A stretch of DNA of 64,000 nucleotides from Anodontia alba. Taxonomy: Eukaryota; Mollusca; Bivalvia; Lucinida; Lucinidae. A model generated the notes under the pieces. That model worked only from the letters and a program-made list of their open reading frames with translations. It had not been told where the DNA came from and did not search any database. Below are positions 28,501 to 43,500 of the stretch, piece after piece. Numbering within the stretch: the first letter of the stretch is position 1; every line of letters starts with the position of its first letter. Where the stretch lies: positions 63,132,550-63,196,549 of the forward strand of contig OZ024830.1 in assembly GCA_964016985.1 (NCBI GenBank). The letters are read 5' to 3'. Both the position numbers and the translations under genes were made by a program.

Positions 28501-31500
28501 GGCCGTAACTCCAAAAATAATTGGTGGATTTTACCCTTAATTAAACTTGACCTATATTTTATAATTATATGCTTGTGTGTATAAAATATGAATCCAATAC
28601 ACTAATCTTTTCAAAAGTTATGGAACGGAAACCATTTTTCAAAGTTGAAAAATGTCCATAACTCCCGAAATAATATGTAGATTTTACTCTATATTGAATT
28701 TGATCTACATTTTATGATTATATACCTGTGTATAAAATTTCAATCCAATACACCAATCCTTTCAAAAGATATCACACGGAAACCATTTTTTTAAAGTTGA
28801 AAATTTTTTAAAGTTGAAAAAGGGCCATAACTCTCAAAATAATTGGTGGATTTTACCCTAAATCTAACTTGACCTACATTTTATCATTATATACCTGCGT
28901 ATAAAATTTCAATCCAATACACGAATCCAGATATCGAACGGAAACCATTTTTCAACTATTTTTCAACACTGATAAAGGGCCGTAACTCCAAAAATAATTG
29001 GTGGATTTTACCCTAAATTGGAACTGACCTATATTTTATAATTATATGCTTCTGTATAAAATATGAATCCAATACACTAATCTTTTCAAAAGTTATGGAA
29101 CAGAAACCATTTTTCAACGCTGAAAAAGGGCCATAACTCCCAAAATAATAGGTGGATTTTACTCTAAATCGAACTTGATCTACATTTTATGATTATATAG
29201 CTGTGTATAAAATTTCAATCCAATAAACTAATCCTTTCAAAAGATATCGCACGGAAACCATTTTTCAAAGTTGAAAAAGGTCCATAACTCCCAAAATAAT
29301 TGGTGGATTTTACCCTAAATCAAACTTGACCTACATTTTATGATTATATACCCGTGTATAAAATTTCAATCCAATACACCAATCCTTTCAAAAGATATTG
29401 CACAGAAACCATTTGTGTTACGTACGGGACGGACAGGACTGACGGACGGGACGGACGGACTGGATGGACAAATGTACAGACAGCAGTGATACTATATGCC
29501 CCACCATTGAAAATGGCAGGGGCATAAAAACAAAGAGTTTGACAGCAAACCCTAGTTTTTAAAAGTCACAAAAATGAGCAGTATCTGAAATTTCTGTTGA
29601 GTATTAAGAGTACCAGTTTCCATAAACAGTGATCAAAGTAGTTTCCAAATTTATGACAGGATGGGATCACATCTATATCATCTGAGAAGCATTACTCAAC
29701 CAATATAAACTTGTTTTCTAGCATACAGAAATGTTTAACCCTTTTGATAAGTTCAAATTCAAACAATTGGGACTTAAGAGATTAAAGTACTTACAGATTT
29801 ATGTTTCTCTTAGCCTATTTATGTCAAGTAGACTCTTCTACCATAACTCTTTGGACTGGTCTGTTTCCAATAACAGGGTGTAAGGCTGGCACAATTAATC
29901 GGATAATCGATTAATTGATTGATAAATTCCACCAAAATTATTACCATTACTGATTTGCTAATAATCGATCATTTGATTTCTGTGTTTGTTTCTTTACCAT
30001 ATTTACCCTTAGTATTCAGACACCTCAACTCCTTACCATACTTAATCTAAAATTTGAATAAGTACAGTTTACTACCCACTGTTGTGTCTGAAAATAGCTG
30101 GATGAGTGGCAAACAGTGTAGACCCTGATGAGACATCACATTTGTGGCATCTCATCAGGTCTACACTGTTTGCTCAGGCCTGTCTGACCAAATGCATACA
30201 ATAAAGTATAACAAATGGTAAGAGTCATGCTCAGACAGGTAAAATTACGACCAAAACTTCAGTGATTACTAATCGATTATTAATCACAATGGCAGGATTA
30301 ATAATCAATCATCTTTTCAGCTCTGATAAGCCAGCCTTAACAGGGTGTCTGGTTAGTTTTTATTACTACTATGTTTTATTGAGATTCCTGTAATTAATGC
30401 AAAACAGTCTAGACCCAGATCAGATGCCACATTCTGTGGCATCTGATCTGGGTCTGCACTGTTTGCCAATTACCCTTTTGGAGGTTTCCCAACTTAAATT
30501 GGTAAAACACTGTAACATTCTGTAGTGACCTGGCTAAAAACAGTTTTGATAAACTAAGTAGAATATGGGAAAAGGGACATTACGAGGGTCCTGCAAAAAG
30601 TTTTGTCACTGGGTTCATATTACTTCAGTGCTACGTTTTATCAAACATATTTTTATTACAAACCTACAAAGTATTCCCCCTTTACTGAAACACAGTTTTG
30701 TAACCTTTTTACCCAGTCGCAAAAAGCAGATAAATAGTCGTCTTTTGGTATCTGTTGGAGACACTTATAAATAGCGCTGCCAAGAGAACTTCTAGACGTA
30801 AACTTATTTCCAGAAAGCATTTTCTTAAGCCTTTGAAATAAAAAGAAGTCACAGGGGGGACTCGGGTCAGTTGAATAAGGTGGATGGTTTAAAACTTTCA
30901 CCTTTTCAGAAGCCAAAAAAGACTTAACAACCTCACACTTATGAGAGGAGGCGTTGTCATGTAAAAGGTGGACTCCTGACCATCCTTTGCTTGGTCGTTT
31001 CTTATTGTAACGAGTAAATTGGTCAGTGTATATGACTGCATCTATTTCAATTTGAAATAACTCGGTCAGTTGGAAAGCAATTTGAGCGAAATAAACAGGT
31101 ATCGTTAGCTATTGAACACACCATTCAAGTACAGTGAAGCATTTTAAAATATACCTGGGATAAAACCAAAGAAGCCTATTAGTGACAGAACTTTTTGCAA
31201 GACCCTCGTATCCCATATACAGGCAATAAAGGCCCAGATTTGCCTATTCATCTGTGCAGTCTGATCAGGGCTTTTATTTATAACTTACAACTGATAGAAT
31301 CAGTGGACACAGTATAATGTACTGACAGAGATGTACAGATGCACAGGCAGACTACTCTTTGTATATGGCATAACCCCTGGGCCCTTACTCTTTGTATATG
31401 GCATAACTCTTTGGGCCCTTACTCTTTGTATAAAGCATAAAGACCCTTTTCTCACACTCAGCAGCAAACATACCTGGCGGCTTATTTTCCAGAACTGACA

Positions 31501-34500
31501 TCTGCAACTTGTCTTGAGGGAAGAATGGTTCATTATCATTTTTATCTATGGGTTTTACCATCACCATACCCCGACCATAGAGTGGATTAACTAATGCATC
31601 AGCGACTTCAACTATAAACTGGAACTCAGCCTTTCCATTAGGTTTATCCCGATCCAGAGATTTTTTGATAGACAGTTGTCCTGTGGTGGGATTAATGCTG
31701 AAGTATTCGGCATCAAGATTGTCAGTAAAACTCAGGTTGTAGTAGAAGGTATTCTGCCCATCATTATCAATGTCTGTAGCATTTATCTAAAAATCATAAA
31801 AGTGTCAATCACAACTACAGTACACAACAGTTTGGAAATATTTTTTATTATTATTTTTCAGAGAAATAAGGCTCAACTTCCCATGTGAACTATCTGCCTG
31901 CTACGCAAGCATAATTTCCTTTCAAACATTATAAAAACTGGAAAAGGTATCCATCAAATGAAAAAATATTAATGAAGTTACGCAGGAAAGGCAACAATCA
32001 TGAAGTACAGCTTTCCCCAGGCAGCAAAAAAATGAAGAGATGAAGAACAAACAATGAGAAAACAAAATGGCACATTTACAACTGATATATGAACAAAGCA
32101 GTCAAGCCCTATTTTCCCAGAAAACAAAACAAAACAAAAGGGCCATGATGGCCCTATATCGCTCACCTAAATCATGTCATGCATATATCAAAACACTTTA
32201 AGCTTTGAAGTTTTCAATAAAGGTAAACCATGTAAAATTCTCTTTTTATGGTTCAATTTTCACTAAAGTGATTTAAAACATTCTGACTTCTGGCAAAAAC
32301 TGTATCAATAAACTTTGTAGAAGTCAAACAGACAATGCAACATGCAATCTGTCTAAGGTCTGTGCCATGTGGTTTCAGAGAAGAAGTTTTTTAAAGTTTC
32401 TTGCAAAGTAAGTCTATGTTAAGGCATGTGACTCCCAGGTAAGGCCAATTTCAACTCTGAGGTTATGACTTTAACAGCCTTAAAAGAGACGTCCACTAGA
32501 CAAGGCAGTTCTAAGGTCATGGTGACCTTGACCATGCCCTTTGCCCTCAGGGTCATCTTCTGGTCAGAAGAAACATCCCCGCTAAGTTTGAGGGTCCTTG
32601 CCAACTTATAAGCTTGTTTTGTACTAAAGGTCACTGTGACTTTGACATTTGCCATTAAGGTCATCTACTGGTCAAGACCAACATCCCATCTATGTTCAAG
32701 GGTTCTAGCCTCAAGCACTGCTGAATTATAAGCTTTTTTAGTACTAAATTGACAATTACCTTTGCCCTCAGTGTCATCTACTGGTGAGGAGCAACATCCC
32801 CTCTAAGTTTGAGGGTCCTAGCCCTAAGCAGTGCCAAGTTATCAAGCTTTTTAGTACTAAAGGTCCTGGTGACTTTGACCTTGCCCTCCAGATCATCTAC
32901 TGGTGAGGACCAACATCTCTACTAAGTTTGAGGGTCCTAGAATTGTAGAATTATAACCTTTTTAATTACTAAAGGTCACGGTGACCTTGACCTTAGACTT
33001 AAAGGTCATCTACTCTTCAGGTCCATCCTCCCTATTTGTTTGCTAGTCCTAGGCCTAATCATTGCCAATGGCTTTTTACTCTATGTAAAACAAGTGACAC
33101 CTGACCCCTCTTGGCAGGGTCTCTTTTCACCCCAGGGGCACAATTTGAATTCTCTTGTCAGAGGACCTCTAGTCAATGTTACATACAAAATATCAAAGGT
33201 CTAGGCCTTCCACTTTCAGACAAGAAGATTTTTTAATTTTTTTTCCAATATAAGTCTATGTAAAACATGTTGGCCCCCAACGGGGCCATTTTTGGCCCTA
33301 GGGCTATAATTTAAATAATCTTGGCAGAGGTCCACTAGGTGAAGCTATGTAATAAGTATCAAAGGCTAGGGCCTTCTGGTTTCAGAAGGAGGAATTTTGA
33401 AGGTTTTCTCTATATAAGTCTATGTAAACCATGTCAGCCCCACGGTGGGACCATTTTTGGCTCCAGAGCAATAATTTGATCAATAATTTGATCAAGAGTA
33501 ATGGTAGATGTCCACTAGGTGATGCTATGTATCAAATATCAAATACCTGGGCCTTCTGCTTTCAGACAAGAAACTTTTTAAAGTTTTTCCCTATATGGGT
33601 CTATGTAAAACAAATGACCTATGATGCGGGGCCATTTTTGACCCCAGTGATATAATTTGAACAACTTTGGTAGAGGTGCACTAGATGAAGCTGCATACCA
33701 AATATCAGAGACCTTGGCCTTCTAGTTTCAGACAAGAAGATTCATAAGTTTTCAGTAAAAAAAAAAATATCTTTTTAGCTCCTGTGATCTAGAAGTGCAA
33801 TGAACCAGCAATATCCGAACAACTTTGAAAGAGGACAACCAAGGATCATTCCTGTGAAGTTTGGTCAAAATCCAATCAGTGGTTTAGGAGGAGATGTTGT
33901 TTGAAGAAATTGTTTACGGACAGACACACACATGATGGGAGACGTACAAAATGTGTTCACAAAAGCGCACCTTGTCACTATGTGAGAGGTGAGCTAAAAT
34001 GTAGAATGCATCTGCTATGATTCTGAATAGCACTTTTAGGGTTAACATTATACACCAAAACAACAAGACAAAAGCCTTCATCAAAAAGTTATCTAGAGGG
34101 AATGAAGATTTGTTGTGGATTGACAATGGGAATGATGTGTCATAGTCTGAAGCAGGACACTTTTTTATCTCAGATGAACGGACACATTTCAAAAGAGAGA
34201 GCACTCCAAATTGGAAGTTTTGCCTCCCTTTTAATCTTAATGGGTCTCTGAAAATATTCAGCAGATGACAAATTGACAATATTTTCTTATTTTCCCCAGA
34301 AAATAGATTCTGAGATTCGAATTTCAAAGTTTATTTTCTGGGTAAGATAATCTAACAATTATATCCAAACCACATGCACATCCTTATACCATGAAGAAAA
34401 CATATGCAAAGTTTCAAAACAATCAGTATAAAACTAAAACTGTAAGAGGAGTAGCGCTCACAAGAGGTACCCACTGTCTATATATTGAGGGTGAAAAATG

Positions 34501-37500
34501 ACTGCGTTCACAATGTGGAAAAAGTGACAAGAAATGTTCTAACAATTATGCCCAAACCACATGCACATCCTCAACCATGAAGAAAACACATGCAAAGTTT
34601 CAACACAATCAGTATAAAGTTGTAAGAGGAGTTGCGCTCACAAGAGGTACCCACTGTCTATATATTGAGGTGAAAAAATGACTAAGTTCACAATGTGGAA
34701 AAAGTGGCAAAAAATAACTAACAATTATATCCAAACCACATGCACATCTTCATACCATGTAGAAAACATATGCAAAGTTTCAAAATGATCGGTACAAAAC
34801 TGTAGGAGGAGTTGCGCTCACAAGACACCCAGGGTAAATGTTGACGGAAAGACTAAAGGACGAACGGACGGAAACTTGCATGCCTACGTCGCCCATGCTA
34901 AAGCAGGTGCGATAAAAAGGCAACATTACCCAAAGAGAATTTGCTTCCCTGTCTCAGTGATGTTACTCTCCTCCTGGGAACAATTTTGTTAAGAGGGGAA
35001 GCAAATATTTCCATGTCAGAGTAATTTCCCTTGGAGGTGTGTCCAGTCATCTAAATCATACATTCATACCTTGTTAACCCTTGCCATGCTGAATAAATTG
35101 ATGCTATGCCCACTTTTAAATTTTAGCCAATCAGATTCCTTGATCCAGGTTGTCGATACAACTTAACTGCTAACTGTGCAGATCAGTTTGCTTTTGAAGA
35201 TACAAGCTGATGTGGATCTACACTGTTTGCAAAGGCAGGGCATATCCAGGTTCAGCAGGACTGGGATTAATTTTAAATTAAGGTTTTTGTTTGTTAATCT
35301 AGAAAAGTACAGAATCAGAAAAAGTGAGTATTTTAATAAAATAGGGCACTCTCAGGAATTTCCTCAGTGAGACAACTCCATGGAGAAAGGGGTGTTTTGG
35401 TGCAAAGAGAAAACTACAAGATAATTGTCCGTAATTTTTGCCCATTATTCATCTTATCTGGAGCCCTCAATAAGCCAACAGAGAAAACTTACTGTTGCAA
35501 TTACTCCCACTATATTTGGGTCGTTTTCCTCAAACTCTGTAAAAACATAATCCCTGACTTTGGGTGGGTTGTCATTCACATCCAAGACATTTATTGTCAC
35601 ACTGGCCGATCCATAATCCACTTGATCATAAACTGTCACAAGAAAGCTGTATTGCTGGAAAATAATGGTAAGACGAATTACCAGAACTGTATACACTTGG
35701 TAGATTTTCTACCAAGACAAAATCAGACAACTTTTCTGACCTTCCTTTTGCTTATTTGAACACCAAGCCCCTTCTGGAAAGGGGTCTACTCTAAAAGGAA
35801 AGAATTTGCTCCTATGGGGAGCAAATTCTTTCCTTTTAGTGTAGAACCCTTTTCAGAAGGGTGGCAAAAGAATTTTGAGAGTTGCCTCTCTGGAGAAAAG
35901 TAAACCATAGTTATATGATATCAATGCAACATTGTACATACAGTCACAGCCCCATACAAGAAGAAGATCTTAACCTTTAACACAATATTTTGGTTGCTAA
36001 TGATGATTTGGTGTTGTACATTCCTTTCAACATTATTCAAGTCATACTGAGATGATGGAAGGATCATGGTGAAAGGCTCTATGCAGTGAAGTGCCTACAG
36101 ACATGAGCTGAATTCTGCCTCCAAATGGATTCAAACCTGCAACCTCTTGATCCAAAGCTGGATGCACTAACCACTCCGACACACAGACCCTTAGGATCTT
36201 ATATGGAGCTATGACCCTTTTCAATTTAATTTAAGAGTAGACAGCATTCCAAGCTAAACATTTCTGCCTCCCATTTCAAAGGGAGACCGGCCCTGCAGAA
36301 AAGGGTAATGATTCTGGAGAGTATGTTTAGAGCATCCCCCTTTAAAAGGATGCAAGTACTGTGCAAAACTTACATGTAGGGTGTTTTCCCCTTGTATGTG
36401 CAGCAAGTCACCCTAATACAGATGAATACAATTTCAAGGGAGTCAACTCTGTTAAAACTGTTTTTGCTCCCTTCTAAATAAGTGTCTACTCTAAGAGGAA
36501 AGAATTTGCTCCCATTGGGAGCAAATTTTTTCCTTTTAGAGAAGACCCCTGTCAAAAAGGGGCTTGGTGTGCAGGAAAGCTAACAGGAAGTCACAAAAGA
36601 TGTCTCTCTTTAAATAAAGGTGGAAAAATATCTCCAGGTGTATCCATTCACCTTAACCTAAGTATATAGCTCCAGATTAACTCTTTTGCTGCCAAATTTC
36701 AGATGACATTTGTCGTCTGCTTTTCTTTTTTTTTTTAACTAACTATCGCTTGAAAGGAAGTTTATATGTAAAGTTGAAAGACTGAATGTCAAATAGCATA
36801 GATCCTGATCAGACGGCTCATATGAGCCATCTCATCTGGATCTATGCTGTTTTCTAAAGCCTATTATTTTTCGCCTATGGCAGTGAAAGAGTTAAGCCAG
36901 CCTCTGTAGCTCAGTCGGATTCTCCTCTGATCAGAGGGTCACTAGTTTGATCCTTGCCGGGTCTAGTAACACTCTTTCATGGAGACTGATCATGAAATAT
37001 TTTCTACAGTCCTTCTATCCTTTCTATTGATTCAAGCAGGGCACTTGTCAGTTTCTGGCAAAAGAATGTGCACAAATACTGGTTTACCACTTAATGGACT
37101 AAGCCTGCCCAGGAAACGTGTGGTTAGGTAAATTTACCGGCTCGAAAAACCCCTAATGGGCTGACTAGGACATAAAAATCATAGTTCCAGATTTAGGTAA
37201 CTTGTTCAAACCAAAAGGTATTGATATGTTTCCTCTTCTCCAACAAATACATATGATGCAGGTACTCTGCAAGGTACTTTAAATGAGTACCAACAGCATA
37301 CATTTCATGGAAAAATAATAAAACTATTGATATTCTTCTTATCTGGAGCTATGGGGTAGTTGCTACTGAAATGAAGATGAGTACCACAACATACATTTTT
37401 ATGGAGAAATGAAAAAACAAAACAAAACAAAAAAAAATAAAATAAAATTAAAAAAAAAACTACTGATCTGGATAGTCCTCCTATCTGGAGCTACTGGTGG

Positions 37501-40500
37501 TTACCTCTGAAATAAATGTGAAGTACATTTTATACCTTTTTTCCTGCATCATAATCCAGTGCTCCAGCCACTTGAACTGCCCCGGTCTGCTGCTGAATAG
37601 TGAATGGTCCTGCAGGCTGCATTTGGTAGGTCAATACAGCATCTAAAACATAAAATAATCATAGCTCTAGATAAGAGGGGTTATCCGCATAATAATTTCC
37701 TTATTTCTCAACAAGAGGCCCATGGGCCACAACTCGCTCACCTGAGTGACATAACCACTGCAGATATGCAAGTCACTTCGATACTTTCAATATAAATGTA
37801 TAATGGCCCATACAAATGCATGGGGAAGCGAATTTCAACATAGAAGCATCATTTTAGCAATTTTGGTAGATCTCCTGTCCCCCATAATTTGTGCAAAGAT
37901 TAGGGCTCAGGGCTTATTTGGTTCTGGAGAAGAAGATTTTTAAAGGTTTTTACCATATATGGGCATGGCAACCATTTTGATCAATGGACCATGCCCATTT
38001 TAGCAATCTTCCATTCTCCTGCCCAAGGAGGCTCCGCATAAAATTTGAGCAACACTGGCCTAGAGGCTTCAGAGGAAAAATCATTTGAAATTATCAACAT
38101 TTTTTCCATACAAATGTACAGGGCCCATACAAATGCATACAGAAGCAAACTTGACCTCACCGTAAAAAGGACAAATGTCAATGTATGACAATTATTTAAG
38201 CAACTTTGGTAGACCGCCTGTTCCCAATGATATATGCAAAGATTCAGCCATAAGGCATCCTTGGTTTTGGAGAATAAAATAATTAAATGTTTTTTCCCAT
38301 ACAAATGCATAGGGATGCAAACTTGACCTTGCCGTAAAAAGGTCTAATGTCAATGTACGACCATTATTTTAGCAACTTTGGTAGACCTCCAGTCCCCAAT
38401 GACTTAAGCAAAGATTCAGCCCCAAGGCATCCTCGGTTCTGGAGGAGAAGATTTTTAAAGGTTTTTACCATATATGGGCATGGCGGCCATCTTGGTCAAT
38501 GAACCGCGACCATTTTAGCAATCTTTCATTCCCCCAACCTACGGAGGCTCCATATGAAATTTGAGCAAAATTGGCCCAGAGGCTCCAGAGGAGAAGTCGT
38601 TTGAAATTCTGAATATTTTTCCCATACAAATGCATAAGGAAGCAAAATTGACCTCACCGTAAAAAGGTCAAATGTCAATGCACAACCATTATTTTAGCAA
38701 CTTTGGTAGACCTCCAGTTTCCGATGATATATATAAAGATTCAGCCACAAGGCATCCTTGGTTTTGGAGAACAAGATTTTTAAAGGTTTTTCCCATACAA
38801 ATGCATAGGGAAGCAAACTTGACCTTGCCGTAAAAAGGTCAAATGTCAATATATGACATTTATTTTAGCAATTTTGGTAGACCTCCCGTCTCCAATGACT
38901 TATGCCAAGATTCAGCCCTAAGGCATCCTTGGTTCTGGAGAAGAAGATTTTTAAAGGTTTTTACCATATATGGGCATGGCGGCCATCTTGGTCAACAAAT
39001 TGCGACCATTTTAGCAATCTTTCATTCCCCTAACCTAAGGAGGCTCCATATGAACTTTGAGCAAAACTGGCCCAGAGGCTCCAGAGAAGAAGTCGTTTGA
39101 AATTCTGAACATTTTCCCATACAAATGCATAAGGAAGCAAAATTGACCTTACCATAAAAAGGTCAAATGTCAATGTACGACCATTATTTTAGCAACTTTG
39201 GTAGACCTCCTGTTTCCAATTATATATATAAAAGTTCAGCCATAAGGCATCCTCAGTTTTGGAGAACAAGCTGTTTAAAGGTTTTTCCCATACAAATGCA
39301 TAGGGAAGCAAACTTGACCTTGCCGTAAAAAGGTCAAATGCAATATAGGACATTTATTTTAGCAATTTTGGTAGACCTCCCGTCCCCAATGACTTATGCA
39401 AAGATTCAGCCCCAAGGCATCCTCGGTTCTGGAGAAGAAGATTTTTAAAGGTTTTTACCATATATGGGCATGGCTGCCATCTTGGTCAATGGACCGCGAC
39501 CATTTTAGCAATTTTTTGTTCCCCCAACCTAAGGAGGCTCCATATGAAATTTGAGCAAAATTGGCTCAGGGGCTTCAGAGGAGAAGTTGTTTGAAAATGT
39601 TAACGGACGGATGGACGGACAGACGACGGACGAAAAGTGATCACAATAGCTCATCCTGAGCATAGCTCCTCATCGAGGTGCTTCTGATGAGTACCCACAA
39701 CATATGAATTTATTGAGAAGAAAAATATCAGTACTTTCCCTTAAAAAAAACACAACAAAAAAACATCTTATCTGGAGCTATGAAATAACTCAAACTTGAG
39801 CACATCAGAAAACATTACATAAATCTCCACTTGCTGTATTTATCCTAAGTATTCTATCTCTGACACCTTAACTCCTTAATGTATTTGTTCTAGAATTTGA
39901 GCAAGTCCATTTTTCTACCTGCTGAGGTTTTTTAAAAATTACTGGATGAATGAAAGTGCAGGCCATGCTCAGATGCTACACTCCACAACATCTGATCTGG
40001 TTCTTTGTTTGTTTGTTTGAGTTGAGATTTTATGGCCCAGTCAACCCAATGGGGTCATGTTGAATGCAGTCAGTTTACCTAACCACACATTTACTGGGCA
40101 GGCTTCGTCCTCTAAGCAGTTAACCAGTATTGTGCATGTTATTTTGCCAGAAACTGACAACTGCCCTTCTTGAATCAGCGGAAGGGAGAGAATGACCGTA
40201 GAAAATATTTCACGATCAATCTCCACGAAAGAATGTTGCTGACCTCGGCGGGGGTTGAACCTGCGACCTCCTGGTCTCCAGTCGGACGCTCATCCAACCG
40301 AGCCACTGAGGCCTTGATCTGGCTCTATACTGTTTGCTATGGCCTGTCTGTCTAACTACTTAGAGTAAATACTTTGGTAGTTTCTGTTCTGTGCTTAGCA
40401 AACAGTGAAGGTCCTCATCAGACTGTGTCAATGAGCAGGCTGATATGAGCCTGAATTGTCAACATATTTATCATGAACATGTGGGTTGTGTGCTGTAGAG

Positions 40501-43500
40501 GTTAAAGTCACAACAATACTTCTCATACTTTCACTGCATGTGTTTTGTATGAACTCTGCTTTCTTTAATGTTTTCTCGCATCAGTTGAATATCAAAATAC
40601 AAATTGCATAGTTCTAGAAGGGACTTGGCATACAGTGAAACAAACAGAGAACCTGTCTGTTGGCTGAGGCCTGTCTGTCCAAAAACTTTGATCTATTTGA
40701 GATGTATTTCCTATAATCTTAAGAAAAGTACTTGTATTTGCATAATATAGTTTATAAAGAGTAACATGGAATCATTGGATACTTTAGAATGTTTCATGAT
40801 GAGAAACTGCCCAGATGAGATTTTAAGCATTTGCAGGACAATGTAAATCTGCCCATTTTGTTCATGTTCGAAGGCACTTTTTTTGACCAATGTGGCCGAT
40901 ATGACATCAGTCTGTAGATTAGTCTTTTAGCTGCATGTTATGTGATTTTCTATGTTGAAATCACCTAACTAAGTTATAGACCGCAAAAAAGCTATGATCT
41001 TTTGCACCGATAAAAATTGCCATTTACAACACATTTTTGGCATTTTATAATGTAACAGTGATAAATAAATCATCCTAGTAGGAAGCACAGTGTTTCGCCT
41101 TCAAGCTTAAGTAAATAAATGTATAACTATCATTTTGTTTTCAGTAGAGTCCACATATGACAAGATGTTCATGAATTTTGTTAATACATTTTAGTATGGC
41201 AGCATTTGTGGTAATCTCTGGTTTACACCATTTGGGTAGTTCCAAAGGACAGCAGAAAAATCTGAAAAATCTTGCTCATTTCTATTTACTATATATTTCC
41301 TTTCATGGAAAGAGCAGATAAATGTATTATAAAGCAAAAAAAAAACAAATAAGGCAATAGGTAACAAACCTGAGTCAGGATCATCAGCTGACATAGTGCC
41401 CACAGTATAGCCAAACAGTTTATCTTCTTGTACAGAGAATGTATAGCTACTTTCTTTAAATGATGGCGGATTGTCATTTATATCAGTTATTCTAACTTTC
41501 ACCAAAACCTGACCTGCAATACAATTTGGTTAAATAATAGAATCAGTGAAAAAAAAAAGATTAATTAAAAGTACATCAGAGAATGTATAAAACACTAAAA
41601 AATAACAACTTAACCCATTGTAGTCGGGAGACCCATAAAAGGGTACTTGGCAAACAGTGCAGACCCAGATCAGATGCCACAGAATGTGGCATCTGATCAG
41701 GGTCTCCACTGTTTGCAAATAGTTTAGCCATTTTTCTCTAGGAATATGTAAATCTCAGAGCCAGACATACCTAAAATTGAAATTGGACTCTTCCAATATA
41801 TAGTGTGGGAGAGTCTATTCAGTATACAATGGGTTAAGGGGAACTAGTACACTTTCAGGGGAGGTAATTGTCAGAATTGTTTTGTCTGAAAAGGGTCTAC
41901 TCCAAAAGAAAAAAATCTTACCTTTCAAACAAGTCACAAAAGTTGTTTCCCTTGTAAAAAATGACAGAAATCCTACCAAGTACATTGAGTCTCCTTAAAC
42001 ATCTTGTCACAAAATCAGCAATCTCCCTCAATGAGTTCAAGTCAATATAAAATCTCACAAAAGAGACTACTATCATACATGAGTAAATAATTTTTGAAAT
42101 ACTGGATTGAATTTGCTTTCAAGGGAAGTAGCTATGTTTAAATTGTTTCTGCTTCCCTTCTAAAAAGGGGTCTGCTCTAAAAGAGAAGAATTTGATTTCA
42201 GAGTAGACCCTTTTAGAAGGAGCATGGTGTGTGTGCAGGAAACTACACAGAGACAGAAAGGTTATCTCCCTTGTGAAAAAAAAAACTATCATCAGTTTGT
42301 TGTCTGCTGAATCTGCCCAGAGCATGGTAAAGGTATGTATATTCAAAAAAATAATGTGTATTCAAGAAAACAATGTGTATTCAAGAAAATTATGTGTATT
42401 CAAGAATCAATTGTGTATTCAATAAAACAATGTGTATTCAAGAAAATGTGTATTCAAGAAAACAATGTCTATTCAAGAAGTTAAAATGATCTAAAATTAT
42501 CAAACACATGAGGATCAAGTTTACGATGGCACTTAAAAAGTTCTAGGCCTCACTAGGAATGTGGCAATGAGAGTTCATCATTCATGCATTATTTTTCAAC
42601 ATAGTCTCTGTGAACCTCAATGCACTTTGCCAATCGATGTTTAAGCTTTGCAATCCCTTCTTGGAAGAAGGCTGCATATTGAACTTCAAGATACTCTGAA
42701 ACAACATCAATGATGTCATCATCACTTTGAAAGTGGGATTTCAGTTTAGGGAAAATGTAAAAGTCCAATGGTGCAAGAGTAGTGAGTAAGAGGTATGGGC
42801 CAACAGTTCAAAGATACATCTTTCAGCATCTGCCATTTCCGCTTGTACTGTGTGGACTGGAGCATTGTCCTGCTGCAACAGACTGACTGATCAAAGCTTT
42901 CCTCTTCTTTTTATTATTATTATTATTATTCTTATTATAGTCAATGGTTTGACCCTTTTGCAAGAAGTCAATCATGAGCATTCCCACACAGTCCCAGAAA
43001 ACAGAGGCCATCATCTTGCCAACAGATGCAACTAACTTGAACTTTTTGGGAAGCGGAGACCCAGAATGTTTCCACTGTTTACTTTGAGACTTGGAGTCAG
43101 GATAAAAACTGTGAACCCATGTCTCATCCAGGGTCACAAATCTCTTGAAGATTTGGCTGGGTCAGCCTGAAATTGATCTAAAAGCATTCTTGAAATGTCC
43201 TGTTTTTTTCAGCTTTTGGTCCTGGGTCAACATTTGGGGAAACCATCTTTCGGACAGTTTGCTCATCCCTAGAATGTAATTCAAAACAGCATGAACAGAG
43301 CCAACACTGATACCAATGGTGTCTGCATTATGTTAGACTGTAACACATCTACCATTCATCACTGTGCTGTGACCTGCCTCAATCTGATGGTCTGTGGTCC
43401 CAGATTCTGGGCGACCCGACCATGAAGCATCATCAGTGCTCTCATTGCCTAGCCTGAAATCAGCAAACCATTTCTTTACAGTGATATAGGAAAGAAAATC

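Noticed and set aside
36896..36970. tRNA-like sequences with A and B boxes (also at 36130-36230, 40250-40314, 51700-51770, 56205-56274)
   Set aside because: They lack a proper acceptor stem and continue into a conserved non-tRNA body and tail, so they are SINE heads and not tRNA genes.
41650..41717. Perfect 30-bp-arm hairpins considered as microRNA precursors
   Set aside because: They are multi-copy, symmetric over the whole length and embedded in MITEs; no single conserved mature arm can be argued from sequence alone.
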